64,000 bases of DNA from Rhodococcus sp. H36-A4 (GTDB lineage: Bacteria; Actinomycetota; Actinomycetes; Mycobacteriales; Mycobacteriaceae), in contig NZ_JAPVLQ010000002.1 in NCBI RefSeq assembly GCF_027158005.1, positions 62,001-126,000 of the forward strand. The letters run 5' to 3'. A program made the position numbers and the translations under genes. Of the stretch, positions 53,151 through 61,194 are shown in pieces (within the stretch, counting starts at the first letter, position 1; every line of letters starts with the position of its first letter). The notes below the pieces were generated by a model. The model was not told the DNA's origin. It did not search any database and saw only the letters and a list, made by a program, of their open reading frames with translations.

Positions 53151-54062
53151 TCAGCGCAGAGTTACCTGACGGCCACGAAGCCCATCGCGCGAGCGCAGCT
53201 GCTCGGACGTCAGAGGGCCTTCCACCGTGAGAGCCTCGTTCAACTTCTCACCGAATGTCACGGCCGGCAAAGACCACTCGGTCGGATGCATTTCAGGATC
53301 GAGATCGAACACCGGAACCAACAGGCCGTGCGCACGGAACGAACCGGCGTACCGCGAGCCTTCACCCAACGTGAGATCCCCTGCCGCATGCAGGCGAGCG
53401 AGCGCTAGCATCAGATCGTCCTCGCTCTCCGGACGAACCCACCGCAGATGCGCCTTGGCTCCCGCATCGACCCACCACGCAGCGACGAGACCGTCGCCCT
53501 CCAGACGCGCAGAAGGCATGATCGCCTGATTGGCGCGTTCCACCGTCGCAGCCACATCGGGCGCAGGCTCGAGGCCATCCGGCAGCCACCAATTGAAATC
53601 CTGATACACGGTGATGTCCAGCTGCGCCGACGGGTCGAGAACCTCGGAGAGTGCAGGCGTGTTGCCGTCCGGTATCGACGCATCCAACGACTCACCCGGT
53701 GCGGCCTCCCGTGCCCACTCCAGAGCGCTCGCCAAATCGGCCGCAATATTGGGCGAATGTGCCTGTACCTGCAGTCCGACGAAACCATTCACCGCCGAAT
53801 CCGATTCCCGGACCAACGCAGCAACCGCACCGGGGAGCACGGTCGCGATGGCGATCGTCCGACCGGACGCATCCACCGGCGCCACCGCCGTCGCAGACGG
53901 AACGAACTCACGCATCGCGACGAGATCGCACTCCGCGGCCACACCCTGGAACGGCCGAACCGGCGCCGCCTCCAGACTTGCGCGTTCGGCTTCGCGTGCA
54001 GCTATCAGCGCTGCACGATTACTGCCCTGTTTCGGGCCACTGTTTCTTTTGCTCTTACCCAC
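53151..54062 (-). CDS. DUF5926 family protein
   Basis: 303 residues from GTG 54062. A basic N-terminus (MGKSKRNSGPKQGSNRAALIAAREAERASLEA) precedes RPFQGVAAECDLVAMREFVPSATA, the typical opening of actinobacterial DUF5926. No membrane segment or catalytic motif is recognisable; the NWWLPDG and AAWWVDAGAKAHLRWVRPE stretches are conserved-looking. Cytosolic protein of unknown function, widely conserved in actinomycetes. Downstream end meets the ferritin gene through a terminator; upstream lies an R1 repeat array. Confidence 0.82.
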   Translation of the reverse strand: MGKSKRNSGPKQGSNRAALIAAREAERASLEAAPVRPFQGVAAECDLVAMREFVPSATAVAPVDASGRTIAIATVLPGAVAALVRESDSAVNGFVGLQVQAHSPNIAADLASALEWAREAAPGESLDASIPDGNTPALSEVLDPSAQLDITVYQDFNWWLPDGLEPAPDVAATVERANQAIMPSARLEGDGLVAAWWVDAGAKAHLRWVRPESEDDLMLALARLHAAGDLTLGEGSRYAGSFRAHGLLVPVFDLDPEMHPTEWSLPAVTFGEKLNEALTVEGPLTSEQLRSRDGLRGRQVTLR

Positions 54063-54093
54063 GCCCGAAACCTACACGCCGAACCACTCTCGA

Positions 54094-54254
54094 GGTCACT
54101 CCGCAGGCTCCGCTCCTGTTCTCACCTGGTCACTCCGCAGGCTCCGCTCCTGTTCTCACCTGGTCACTCCGCAGGCTCCGCTCCTGTTCTCACCTGGTCA
54201 CTCCGCAGGCTCCGCTCCTGTTCTCACCTGGTCACTCCGCAGGCTCCGCTCCTA
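54094..54254. repeat. Tandem 34-bp repeat, family R1, locus 2 (4 full copies plus a partial)
   Basis: Copies start at 54094, 54128, 54162, 54196 and 54230 (the last partial). Near-identical units share the AGGAGCGGAGCCTGCGG core with locus 1 (minus strand). The array fills most of the gap between glpQ1 and the DUF5926 gene; its last copy begins within the glpQ1 stop codon (TAG of TAGGAGCGG). Confidence 0.97.
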
Positions 54255-55019
54255 GTAGGCGTCGAGCCACGCCCTCGTACGGCCAGGATTGTTCGTCGCG
54301 ATCCAGCTGACACCCAGATCGCGGCACAGTTGAACGTCTTCCTTCTCCTCGACGGTCCAGCAGTACGTCGCGCGGCCGGATGCTGCAGCTCGATCGACGA
54401 TCCACGGGCGCTCGCGCAAGCTTCTGATCGACGGCCCGATAGCCGTGGCGCCGACCGTCGTCGCTGCGCCGCCGCCGAGATAGAACGAGGACTCACCCAG
54501 CAGGACTGTGGGCAACATTGGCGCGAATCGGCGTACTCGCCATACCGCGGTAGGAGCGAACGACATGATGACCGCACGCGAGAAGTCCGCAGACGCTGGT
54601 TGGGCCAATCCGTAGCGATGCAACTCGGCGAGGACCTTGTTCTCGATGAGGCTGCCGTACCGCACTGGATGCTTCGTCTCGATGAACAGTTTGGTCGGCT
54701 TACTCGTCCAGTCGAGGACCAGTTCGATCAGGTCGCTGAGAGTCAACAGCTCCGCCGACTCCGCGCCGTCGCCATAGTCGAATGCTTTGAGCGCCTCGAG
54801 GTGTAGTTCGCTGACCCGGCCCGATCCGGTGGATGTCCGGTCGACGCGGCGATCGTGGACGCAGACGATGTGGCCGTCACGAGTGAGCCTGACGTCGCAC
54901 TCGAGGCCGTCGGCGCCTTCACGCAGGGCGAGGTCGTAGGCGGCGAGCGTGTGCTCCTTCTTCTCCGCCGACGCACCGCGATGCGCGACGACGAACGGGT
55001 CTCGACGGCTTTGACTCAC
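54252..55019 (-). CDS. glpQ1: Glycerophosphodiester phosphodiesterase
   Basis: 255 residues. GDPD motifs: VVAHRGASAEKKEHTLAAYDLALREGADGLECDVRLTRDG (catalytic His, Glu, Asp) and VCVHDRRVDRTS (second His), followed by KLFIETKHP. No signal peptide, so probably cytosolic or non-classically secreted; hydrolyses glycerophosphodiesters to glycerol-3-phosphate and alcohol. Its ATG overlaps the stop of the DUF4328 gene (ATGA), and its own stop is formed at the border of an R1 repeat. Backbone position as Rv3842c. Confidence 0.93.
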   Translation of the reverse strand: MSQSRRDPFVVAHRGASAEKKEHTLAAYDLALREGADGLECDVRLTRDGHIVCVHDRRVDRTSTGSGRVSELHLEALKAFDYGDGAESAELLTLSDLIELVLDWTSKPTKLFIETKHPVRYGSLIENKVLAELHRYGLAQPASADFSRAVIMSFAPTAVWRVRRFAPMLPTVLLGESSFYLGGGAATTVGATAIGPSIRSLRERPWIVDRAAASGRATYCWTVEEKEDVQLCRDLGVSWIATNNPGRTRAWLDAY

Positions 55020-56014
55020 CCGGTCGTCACTTTTTCATCACTTACCGCAGATTCGGATTCGGAGGGGCTGGGCGCAGGTTCCGTGCGGCCAACGGAGATG
55101 ACCCATCGGGTCGGGGTTGCGCGGTCGGCCCCGCGAAGCCCCTGACTGTCGATCCCGCGGATGAGAAGGAGGGTCGAGAACGCCACGGCCGCAGCGACGA
55201 CTGCCCCCACCGCGGACAGCAACACTCCGTCGGCCTCGGCTTGCAGGGTGTCGCGGAACCGCCACAGCGTCACGGTGAGTACGAGAACCCAATCGAGGAC
55301 CCAGACTGCCCACCAGATTCGAACGAGCGTCAGAAGTTTCGTCCGTTCGATTCCGCCTCGAACGTCGACCAGTTCGGTCAGATAAACGCCCGGCATCGCC
55401 AGGGACAGAACGGGGACGAGCGATCCCAGAAACATCGTTCTCGCTCTTCGGGGGTCGCGGCTGCCTGCGCGGGCGAAGTGTTCTCCACGACGGACCACCA
55501 GCCAGGACACAGCAGCCACGGCGGCCGAGACTCCGATGATGATCGAGGCAACTTCGGCGAACACCACCAGTGCGTCCGAGGCCATGAGGACTCTGGGGTT
55601 CACCAACCGGGTTCGGTTGTAGAGCAGAATTCCGTATCGAAACAGTTCGGCGACGCATGCCAGTGCCAGCAGGGCCATCGTCAGCGTCAGCAATCCAGGC
55701 GCCGATTCGGCCCAGCGCTCGCGTCGGGAGGGATCGTCCGACTTCTTCTGCACCGGATTGTCGATCAGCCCCCACCGGGGAATCTGCTCGTACCGGGGGG
55801 TGGCGGAGGCCGGAGACGCGACGGGCCTATGTACACGAGGAGATTTGCTTCTCGGCCGGCGCGCTACCCAGCGAAAATTTCGAACACCCTGAGCGGGGGC
55901 CTGCGTCGACACCGGAGAGAGCAGGACTCCGTGGCATCGAGGACACCACACCGCAGGTAGCGTCCCGACAGGCCATCGAGTGGCACATCGTGCGCAGACC
56001 TGAAATGCAGGCAC
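55016..56014 (-). CDS. DUF4328-like membrane protein with N-terminal zinc ribbon
   Basis: 332 residues from GTG 56014, whose G is shared with the TAG of the rhodanese gene; a longer ATG start (56074) would lie inside rhodanese. The N-terminus has a CxxC...CxxC zinc ribbon (CARCATRWP...WCPRC). A polar linker (to ~110) is followed by six membrane helices with a conserved-looking RIWWAVWVLDWVLVL, typical of DUF4328. Role unknown; in mycobacteria this gene (Rv3843c) also precedes glpQ1. Translation is coupled to both neighbours. Confidence 0.83.
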   Translation of the reverse strand: MPAFQVCARCATRWPVGTLPAVWCPRCHGVLLSPVSTQAPAQGVRNFRWVARRPRSKSPRVHRPVASPASATPRYEQIPRWGLIDNPVQKKSDDPSRRERWAESAPGLLTLTMALLALACVAELFRYGILLYNRTRLVNPRVLMASDALVVFAEVASIIIGVSAAVAAVSWLVVRRGEHFARAGSRDPRRARTMFLGSLVPVLSLAMPGVYLTELVDVRGGIERTKLLTLVRIWWAVWVLDWVLVLTVTLWRFRDTLQAEADGVLLSAVGAVVAAAVAFSTLLLIRGIDSQGLRGADRATPTRWVISVGRTEPAPSPSESESAVSDEKVTTG

Positions 56015-56358
56015 TAGAGGATTCTCGCCTCGGCGCCGTCGTCGCGTACGACTGGGCGTCCCGCGGCGTGCCACGCGTCCATTCCGCCATCGACGTTGAT
56101 CGCCTCGTAGCCGATGCGCGCAAGGTACTGGACCACCTGCATGGAGCGTCCACCTACCTTGCAGACGACGTACAGGTCGGCATTCTGATCGATCTCACCG
56201 AGCCGTGACGGGACTTGGTTCATGGGAATGTGAAGCGCTCCCGGTGCGTGACCGTGTTGCCATTCATCGTCCTCGCGGACATCGAGTAGCACGACCGAAC
56301 CGGTCGTCTCCACTGGAAGTTCGGCGGCGGGCACAGAGGACAGATCCGAGGCTGACAC
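56014..56358 (-). CDS. Rhodanese-domain protein
   Basis: 114 residues, a single rhodanese domain: LLDVREDDEWQHGHAPGALHIPMNQVP, active-site loop VVCKVGGRS with the catalytic Cys, then DGGMDAWHAAGRPVV. Carries sulfur as a persulfide, e.g. to cyanide or biosynthetic acceptors. First gene of a rhodanese/DUF4328/glpQ1 operon with overlapping ends. Confidence 0.95.
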   Translation of the reverse strand: MSASDLSSVPAAELPVETTGSVVLLDVREDDEWQHGHAPGALHIPMNQVPSRLGEIDQNADLYVVCKVGGRSMQVVQYLARIGYEAINVDGGMDAWHAAGRPVVRDDGAEARIL

Positions 56359-56545
56359 TCCCCGATCTTGTCACGGGTCCCGCGAACACTGCCACCCCCG
56401 TGGATTCTTCGGGCCCGCAGCGCGGGTTATCCACAGTTTCCACAGGCTCATCCACAGAAAAGCGTCCCGGTGCCGGTTTTATTCACAGACACCAACCTTC
56501 GGTCGGTAACACTCAATAAGCGCCCGCGGCTTCTAGCATTGGGGC

Positions 56546-57487
56546 ATGGCCACACCGACAGTCGAACTCCGCGTCTTCACCGAGCCACAGCAAGGTGCGT
56601 CGTACGACGACCTTCTCCGTGTGGCGCAAGCTTCGGAGAGCGCAGGATTCGGCGCCTTCTTCCGCTCGGACCACTACATGGCGATGAACTCCGACGGCCT
56701 CCCCGGACCGACGGATGCATGGATCACGTTGGCGGGCATAGCCCGAGAAACGTCGACGATCAGGCTCGGAACACTGGTGACGTCGGCGACATTTCGCTAC
56801 CCAGGTCCATTGGCGATCAGCGTCGCCCAGGTAGATGCCATGAGCGGTGGGCGCGTCGACTTCGGTTTGGGTGCTGGGTGGTTCGAGGAGGAGCACAAGG
56901 CATACGGCATTCCGTTTCCCTCACTCGGTGAGCGTTTCGACAGACTCGAGGAGTCACTGGCCGTTATCACCGGGTTGTGGGAAACGCCGTCGGGAGAGAC
57001 GTTCTCGCACGACGGAAAGTACTACCCGATAGTCGACTCGCCTGCGCTACCGAAGCCGCTACAGTCCCCGCGGCCGCCCATTCTCATCGGCGGCGGCGGC
57101 AAGAAGCGAACCCCCGCTCTTGCGGTGAAGTACGCCGACGAGTTCAACATTCCGTTCGCATCCCTCGCGGACACCGACGCGCAGTTCGGTCGGGTACGCG
57201 ATGCTGCGTCGGCTGCGGGTCGGGACCCGAGTTCTTTGATCTATTCCAGCGCTCTCGTCCTGTGCTGCGGACGGACCGAAGTCGAGATCACACGACGTGC
57301 GGGGGTCATCGGGCGCGAGGTACCGGAGCTGCGGGAGAACGGCCTGGCGGGCAGCCCTGCCGAACTCGTCGACAAGATCGGTCGGTACAGCGAGCTCGGC
57401 GCCGGACGGGTGTATCTCCAGATGCTGGATCTGAGCGATATCGATCACCTGGAGTTGGTGGCGGCAGAGGTCATTCCGCAGCTTTGA
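56546..57487 (+). CDS. F420-dependent LLM-class oxidoreductase
   Basis: 313 residues with a luciferase-like (beta/alpha)8 barrel. Typical strings: ASESAGFGAFFRSDHYM, TSTIRLGTLVTSATFRYPGPLA, VDAMSGGRVDFGLGAGWFEEEHKAYG, RPPILIGGGGKKRTPALAVKYAD. In actinobacteria this subgroup commonly uses deazaflavin F420 for hydride transfer; the substrate is unknown. Single gene with convergent overlap of 17 nt at its end with the acyltransferase-3 gene. Confidence 0.9.
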   Translation: MATPTVELRVFTEPQQGASYDDLLRVAQASESAGFGAFFRSDHYMAMNSDGLPGPTDAWITLAGIARETSTIRLGTLVTSATFRYPGPLAISVAQVDAMSGGRVDFGLGAGWFEEEHKAYGIPFPSLGERFDRLEESLAVITGLWETPSGETFSHDGKYYPIVDSPALPKPLQSPRPPILIGGGGKKRTPALAVKYADEFNIPFASLADTDAQFGRVRDAASAAGRDPSSLIYSSALVLCCGRTEVEITRRAGVIGREVPELRENGLAGSPAELVDKIGRYSELGAGRVYLQMLDLSDIDHLELVAAEVIPQL

Positions 57488-58625
57488 CCGGAGCTCCGCT
57501 TTGTCTGCCGCTGCGGAAGCGCATGGTCAGCCATCGCGCCGCAGGAACCTCGACCCACCGGTAGAGCACTTCCGAAACACCGGCCGTCACGCCCAAGAAC
57601 ACGATGACCGCGCCGGTGGGTCCGGTCAGCGGGACGACGTTCTCGTACACGCGGTACAGGATCAGCGTGTGCACCAGATATATGGCGTAACTGCGCGTGC
57701 TCGTCCACCGCACGACTTCCCAACGTGCGATTCGGCCGTCGTAGCGACCGAGCAGAAGGACCGTGCCTGTCACCACGACGATGGTCCAGAGGTATTGATC
57801 CCCTGCCCAGTACGCGTGAATATCGGTCGCCAATCGCACCACCTCGGCCTGTGCGATAACGGCCACGACGACCCATCGCCACCCGATGATCTTCGCCCAA
57901 CCCAGATAGATGATCTGCCCGAGGAACAGCGTCGGCAGAGTGGCCGCAATCTTGGACAACATCGGTACCGACCATGGCTGTGGGATGTAGAGGTTGTAGA
58001 TCAGTACCACCGCGCACAGCACGGCTCCGGCAATCGGAACGACGACCGGCCGCGCCCGCAGGACATCTCTGGCCAGGACGCAATAGAGGTAGAACAGCAG
58101 CTGAACAGTCAGCGTCCAGGTGACCCCCAGCACCGCTACCTCGGGTTTCAGAAAGAAGCCACCGAGAACGAAGCTGAGGACGGCTTCACCATTGGTGATG
58201 CCGTCCTGACCACTGAACATTCCGTTGATTCCGAGCCGGACCAGAACGATCGCTGCCGCGACGGCCAACCACAACGCCGGTACCAGGCGCGCGAGCCGAC
58301 TGACCATGAAGTCCCGACGGGATTGGCGCATCGCCGATCTGGTGACCAGCAGACCTGTCAACATCATGAAAGCGGCGACGCCGACGAAGGACAGGTGCTG
58401 GTTGAGCCCGGCCTCATCGATTGCCACGCGGGTGACGACGTCGATGACCCACCAGCCCTCGCCGCGGTCGTCGATCAGGTAGAACGAGACGTGGGAGTAC
58501 AAAACCGCCACAACGGCGAGGAACCGAATCAGGTTCGCGCCGGTGAGTTCGACGCGCGGTGCGCGTACCTGTTCGGCGGTATTGAGGGTGTCGGCATGCT
58601 TGCTCGACCTGCGCAAGGAGACCAC
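57471..58625 (-). CDS. Acyltransferase-3 (OafA/YrhL-like) membrane protein
   Basis: 384 residues from GTG 58625 (in-frame upstream sequence gives a longer, Arg-rich start at 58712). About ten membrane helices. Key strings are VELTGANLIRFLAVVAVLYSHVSFYL with the catalytic-type His after helix 1, MLTGLLVTRSAMRQSRRDFMVSRLARLVPALWL, and the C-terminal WTSTRSYAIYLVHTLILYRV. Transfers acetyl or another acyl group to extracytoplasmic glycans or lipids (e.g. O-acetylation). Divergent from sodA. Confidence 0.88.
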   Translation of the reverse strand: MVSLRRSSKHADTLNTAEQVRAPRVELTGANLIRFLAVVAVLYSHVSFYLIDDRGEGWWVIDVVTRVAIDEAGLNQHLSFVGVAAFMMLTGLLVTRSAMRQSRRDFMVSRLARLVPALWLAVAAAIVLVRLGINGMFSGQDGITNGEAVLSFVLGGFFLKPEVAVLGVTWTLTVQLLFYLYCVLARDVLRARPVVVPIAGAVLCAVVLIYNLYIPQPWSVPMLSKIAATLPTLFLGQIIYLGWAKIIGWRWVVVAVIAQAEVVRLATDIHAYWAGDQYLWTIVVVTGTVLLLGRYDGRIARWEVVRWTSTRSYAIYLVHTLILYRVYENVVPLTGPTGAVIVFLGVTAGVSEVLYRWVEVPAARWLTMRFRSGRQSGAPVKAAE

Positions 58626-58862
58626 GCGGGCAATCTTAGGTTCCCGTTCATCTGCTGGACGAATCGTGGAGCAAACCCGTGACCTCGCCGTGACCTGGAA
58701 CTGTTGGCGCACACACCGGAATTTATTCCGAAAAGGGGTCCGCGATTACAACGGTTGCGCTAGGGGTACTAATGAGATTGGGTTGAAGCCTACGAATGAT
58801 CCGAAGTAGGACGAGCGCGCCTGAACCAAGGAAGGCGCGGCGTCGTTAGAGAAGGGAAACAC

Positions 58863-59486
58863 GTGTCCGAGTACACACTGCCCGACCTTGATTTCGATTA
58901 CTCCGCCCTCGAGCCCCATATCTCGGGCGAGATCAACGAATTGCACCACTCCAAGCACCACGCCGCGTACGTCGCGGGCGCCAACACCGCGATCGAGAAG
59001 TTGGCCGCGGCTCGTGAAGCCGAAGATCACGGCTCCATCTTCTTGTTCGAGAAGAACCTCGCGTTCCACCTCGGTGGCCACGTCAACCACTCCATCTGGT
59101 GGAAGAACCTGTCCCCTAACGGTGGAGACAAGCCCGAGGGCGAACTGGCCGCAGCACTGGACGACAAGTTCGGTTCGTTCGACAAGTTCCGCGCACAGTT
59201 CACCGCGGCAGCCAACGGCTTGCAGGGCTCCGGCTGGGCCGTCCTGGGGTACGACTCCCTCGGGAAGAACCTGCTCACCTTCCAGCTGTACGACCAGCAG
59301 GCCAACGTCCCGCTGGGCATCATCCCCCTGCTGCAGGTCGACATGTGGGAGCACGCCTTCTACTTGCAGTACAAGAATGTCAAGGCCGACTACGTCAAGG
59401 CCTTCTGGAACGTCGTGAACTGGGCCGACGTCCAGGCACGCTTCGAGGCAGCGACGTCGAAGACTTCGGGACTTATTTTCCCGTAA
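58863..59486 (+). CDS. sodA: Fe/Mn superoxide dismutase (SodA)
   Basis: 207 residues, GTG 58863 with AAGGGAAA upstream. Metal ligands: His28 (ELHHSKHH), His76 ([10 protein letters not shown]), Asp160 and His164 ([11 protein letters not shown]). It is very close to M. tuberculosis SodA throughout. Residue 145 in QLYDQQAN is Gln; M. tuberculosis FeSOD has His there, and Gln is the Mn-type residue, so Mn use is likely. No signal peptide; mycobacterial SodA is exported by the accessory Sec route. A perfect terminator follows. Confidence 0.97.
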   Translation: MSEYTLPDLDFDYSALEPHISGEINELHHSKHHAAYVAGANTAIEKLAAAREAEDHGSIFLFEKNLAFHLGGHVNHSIWWKNLSPNGGDKPEGELAAALDDKFGSFDKFRAQFTAAANGLQGSGWAVLGYDSLGKNLLTFQLYDQQANVPLGIIPLLQVDMWEHAFYLQYKNVKADYVKAFWNVVNWADVQARFEAATSKTSGLIFP

Positions 59487-59513
59487 TTTTCGCCCGAACA
59501 AGTTTCCGCATGA

Positions 59514-59553
59514 CTGGGCCATTCTCACCGATATCGCGGTGAGAATGGCCCAG
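59514..59553 (+). terminator. Terminator after sodA
   Basis: A 17-bp perfect stem (59514-59530 with 59537-59553), ATATCG loop, followed by ACGTGTTTT. Lies 27 nt after the sodA stop. The rest of 59487-59702 shows nothing else that I can name. Confidence 0.85.
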
Positions 59554-59702
59554 ACGTGTTTTCCGGCAGTCCCGAGATCATTAGCACTCGCACCGTCTTG
59601 TGTGCCAGTGCGTTGCTGATCCATGCTTCTCCTACCCAACGTGGTGTACCTGGGCCCGCTCTGCCGAGCAGAGCGGCTGGAACGACCTTAGGGAGCTACG
59701 TG

Positions 59703-60230
59703 ATGGACGATCGAGTGCTCATCGGTGTGTCTCCCTTTCATGCCGGCGGAGAGCTCCGCGGGTTCGTCGTCTCGGGCCGGTGGCCGGACACCACGAAGGA
59801 ATGGGCTCAATTTCTCGTACTCGCCGTTCGTGTCGCCTCCATGCCCGGTCTGCTCGGAACGTCCACGGTCTTCGGCGTCCGCGAGGAGCTTCCAGACGAC
59901 CCGGAGCCGGGAAGCATAGGTCTCGTCGTTGCCGAGGGACCGGTCATCGGCGAGATGGCCGTCACACCCGGCAGGTTTGCGCTGCACCAACCGTCGGCGC
60001 TTTTCATGCTGCACCCGCCGTCGGAAACCACTCCGACGCTTCCCGAATGCGCTGGAGCCGCATCGGGTTGTGTGCTTCTTCCCGGCCTCCCACACCTCGG
60101 CCTCGAGCATCGCGCGGCCTGGGCCGAGGCAGAGTCCGACGGGACTGTCACCTCGTTGGTGAGCAGGATCGGTCTCGATCCGATCAGCGATCCCGACACT
60201 GCAGTTTTGGCAATGCTTCTCGCCTCCTGA
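59703..60230 (+). CDS. Small conserved protein of unknown function (Rv3847-like)
   Basis: 175 residues, ATG 59703 (a GTG 3 nt earlier in frame). No signal or membrane segment. Contains LIGVSPFHAGGELRGFVVSGRWPDTTKEW, LGTSTVFGVREELPDDPEPG and a Cys-bearing PECAGAASGCVLLPGLPHLGLEHRAAW. In position and size it matches the M. tuberculosis gene after sodA. I cannot name a function. Confidence 0.75.
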   Translation: MDDRVLIGVSPFHAGGELRGFVVSGRWPDTTKEWAQFLVLAVRVASMPGLLGTSTVFGVREELPDDPEPGSIGLVVAEGPVIGEMAVTPGRFALHQPSALFMLHPPSETTPTLPECAGAASGCVLLPGLPHLGLEHRAAWAEAESDGTVTSLVSRIGLDPISDPDTAVLAMLLAS

Positions 60231-60304
60231 CTACACCCACACAGAAGTCTTCGGGCATCCAAACTTAGTGCAGCAATGGACATTTGACGCTCACTCTCCT
60301 AACC

Positions 60305-60450
60305 TTGTCCCAGCGAAGGGGAGTAGCCCCCAATCGCTGTGTCGACATACTGGTTTCACGCCCCGGCGGTGTGGCCCGGCACAGTGAACCGCCTCGGACA
60401 ACCCGGCGGTGGGCGAGACCTTCGGTCATGCAACCGACCGAGGAGTCCTG
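60305..60450 (+). promoter_or_regulatory. yybP-ykoY (Mn2+) riboswitch
   Basis: Contains the two class hallmarks GGGGAGTAGC (60318-60327) and GGGCGAGACCTT (60411-60422), plus GTCGACATACT between them, in the 5' leader of a GDT1-type exporter gene. Downstream, CCTTCGGTC (about 60419-60427) can pair with GACCGAGG, the region holding the GAGGAG ribosome-binding site, giving a plausible expression platform: Mn2+ binding frees translation or read-through. Confidence 0.85.
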
Positions 60451-60454
60451 CTAC

Positions 60455-61165
60455 ATGCCGTCCGCGCTGCTTCTCAGTTTCGTGGTGATATTCATCGCCG
60501 AGCTCGGAGACAAGTCCCAGCTCATGGCCATGACGTTCGCGCTGCGCTACCGCTGGTACGTCGTCATCGGTGGAATCACCGTCGCTACTACCGTCGTCCA
60601 TCTGCTCTCCGTTGCCGTCGGCCACTTCCTCGGCCTGTCGATCCCGACGAATCTCATCGCGGTGATCGGCGGCATCGCATTCGTGATCTTCGGACTCTGG
60701 ACGTTGCGCGGTGACTCGTTGTCCGACAACGAAGGCCAGAAAGCCGGTCGCGTCACGCGTTCCGCATTCCTGGCGATTGCGTCGGCATTTCTCCTCGCCG
60801 AATTAGGCGACAAGACCATGCTCGCGACGGTCACCCTCGCCACGGACAACAATTGGATCGGCGTCTGGATCGGGTCTACCGTAGGTATGGTTGCCGCCGA
60901 TGCGCTCGCAATCGTCCTCGGCGCAGTACTCGGAAAACACCTGCCCGAGAACGTCATTAGAATCGGCGCATCGGTGCTGTTCTTCGTCTTCGGGGTGTCA
61001 CTGCTGCTCGACGGGCTGTTCCCCGGCACCGCTGCCGCATCGATCGGTGCGGTCACTGTGATCGGAATTTCTACAGCAGTCATTACTGCAGTGATTCTGA
61101 TGCGTCGCCGTCGAGCACGGGTGTCGCTGATATCGGAACAGGTTACTGGTGTGAACGAGAGGTGA
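60455..61165 (+). CDS. GDT1/TMEM165-family (UPF0016) Mn2+/Ca2+ exporter
   Basis: 236 residues from ATG 60455, with GAGGAG about 11 nt upstream; ATG 60428 would add nine residues inside the riboswitch platform. Six membrane helices in two inverted halves, each with the family motif: IAELGDKSQLMAM and LAELGDKTMLATV (E-x-G-D-K-S/T). Exports divalent metal, most probably Mn2+ given the upstream yybP-ykoY riboswitch. Its stop overlaps a possible GTG start for the sensor-kinase frame. Confidence 0.93.
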   Translation: MPSALLLSFVVIFIAELGDKSQLMAMTFALRYRWYVVIGGITVATTVVHLLSVAVGHFLGLSIPTNLIAVIGGIAFVIFGLWTLRGDSLSDNEGQKAGRVTRSAFLAIASAFLLAELGDKTMLATVTLATDNNWIGVWIGSTVGMVAADALAIVLGAVLGKHLPENVIRIGASVLFFVFGVSLLLDGLFPGTAAASIGAVTVIGISTAVITAVILMRRRRARVSLISEQVTGVNER

Positions 61166-61194
61166 ATGCCCATACACTCCCGAACGGAGGGTGT

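Noticed and set aside
54094..54254. Regular repeats looking like a CRISPR array
   Set aside because: Units are contiguous with no variable spacers, and there are no cas genes; it is a simple tandem array.
59514..59553. Inverted repeat after sodA as a mobile-element end
   Set aside because: It occurs once in the window, is directly after the stop and is followed by T-rich sequence, so a terminator is the simpler reading.
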